Source of the DNA: Aquibium sp. ELW1220
GTDB lineage: Bacteria > Pseudomonadota > Alphaproteobacteria > Rhizobiales > Rhizobiaceae
DNA length: 42,499 nucleotides
Assembly (NCBI RefSeq): GCF_030398385.1
Contig: NZ_JAOAOQ010000039.1
Location: 8,999-51,497 of the forward strand
Direction of reading: 5' to 3'
Position numbers and translations under genes: made by a program. Position 1 is the first letter of the stretch. Each line of letters begins with the position of its first letter. Shown in pieces: positions 42,384 through 42,499 of the stretch. The notes below the pieces were generated by a model. That model searched no databases and had not been told where the DNA came from. It was given only the letters and a program-made list of their open reading frames with translations.

Positions 42384-42499
42384 CTATCGCATTTGGCCGA
42401 TGATTGATCTGGCGAAGGCGTCGGACCACCCTGCTCGCTTTCGTTTTCGGCTGATGGCGAGTTTGGGTCTGGCGGTTCGCAGGAGGTTGAGCGTCAGTC
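42384..42499 (-). CDS. 3' end of a transposase (ISAs1-like), cut by window edge
   Basis: Only the last ~37 codons are in the window, reading on the minus strand as LTLNLLRTARPKLAISRKRK followed by a segment ending ARSIIGQMR and a TAG stop. The pattern (LNLLR...KRKRAGW...) resembles the C-terminus of ISAs1-family transposases. The 5' part lies beyond 42499. Partial and based on a short match, so the family is uncertain. Confidence 0.45.
   Translation of the reverse strand, partial: LTLNLLRTARPKLAISRKRKRAGWSDAFARSIIGQMR

Overview
The window is a GC-rich stretch (roughly mid-to-upper 60s % by eye) of a bacterial chromosome. Gene content points to an alphaproteobacterium of the Hyphomicrobiales (Rhizobiales), probably close to Mesorhizobium or other Phyllobacteriaceae: a TIGR02301-family protein, a rhizobial-type dihydroorotase-like protein, the ykoFEDC thiamine-precursor transporter, PhoX, and the short 'CCCCCTCTGCCTGCCGG...CCCCACGAGGGG' palindromic repeats common between rhizobial genes. 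The placement is inference from gene content, not from a search.

Layout. 1-510: palindromic repeats only. 511-2832: a tightly overlapped operon (DUF559 nuclease-like protein, two tandem GFA proteins, prolyl aminopeptidase). 3062-9138: citramalate synthase, a hypothetical protein, RarD, a GST, a NUDIX hydrolase, a TIGR02301 protein and two small hypotheticals. 9269-12223: a dihydroorotase-family gene (minus), then ygfZ and an HD hydrolase (plus). 12224-17555 is an accessory region: a y4mF/HipB-type regulator with a four-site operator array, an intact IS630-family element inserted just after its stop codon, a remnant of the first ~24 codons of hipA, an 85%-identical 3' fragment of the HD gene, and a visibly AT-richer two-gene module (a DUF2806-like protein and a DUF6602-like PD-(D/E)XK protein) that looks like a horizontally acquired defence-type cassette. 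17556-20501: a TRAP transporter (dctPQM). 20606-24471: a TPP riboswitch followed by ykoF-ykoE-ykoD-ykoC. 24493-27059: a RimK-like ATP-grasp ligase overlapping a GNAT-peptidase C39 fusion. 27304-30692: an MscS channel, a MarR regulator divergent from an MFS transporter, and a TlpA-like thioredoxin. 30709-33643: a metal-handling-like operon on the minus strand (DUF3299-like exported protein, ABC ATPase, FtsX-type permease, PCuAC-like protein lacking its usual ligands). 33749-37607: divergent PhoA-type and PhoX alkaline phosphatases, each with a Pho-box-like site. 37611-42322: DUF2339 membrane protein, PaaI-type thioesterase, recO. The right edge carries what looks like the 3' end of a transposase.

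How the genes work together. The best-supported functional units are the riboswitch-controlled HMP/thiamine uptake operon, the two phosphate-starvation phosphatases sharing one intergenic region, and the TRAP transporter. The most novel-looking unit is the low-GC module at 14981-17077, inserted next to a wrecked hipBA locus and a duplicated gene end. Second in interest is the RimK/GNAT-C39 pair, a plausible peptide-modifying system with unknown substrate.

Limits: all family calls come from reading motifs and remembered family consensus sequences. No database search was run. Percent identities and spacings were counted by hand.
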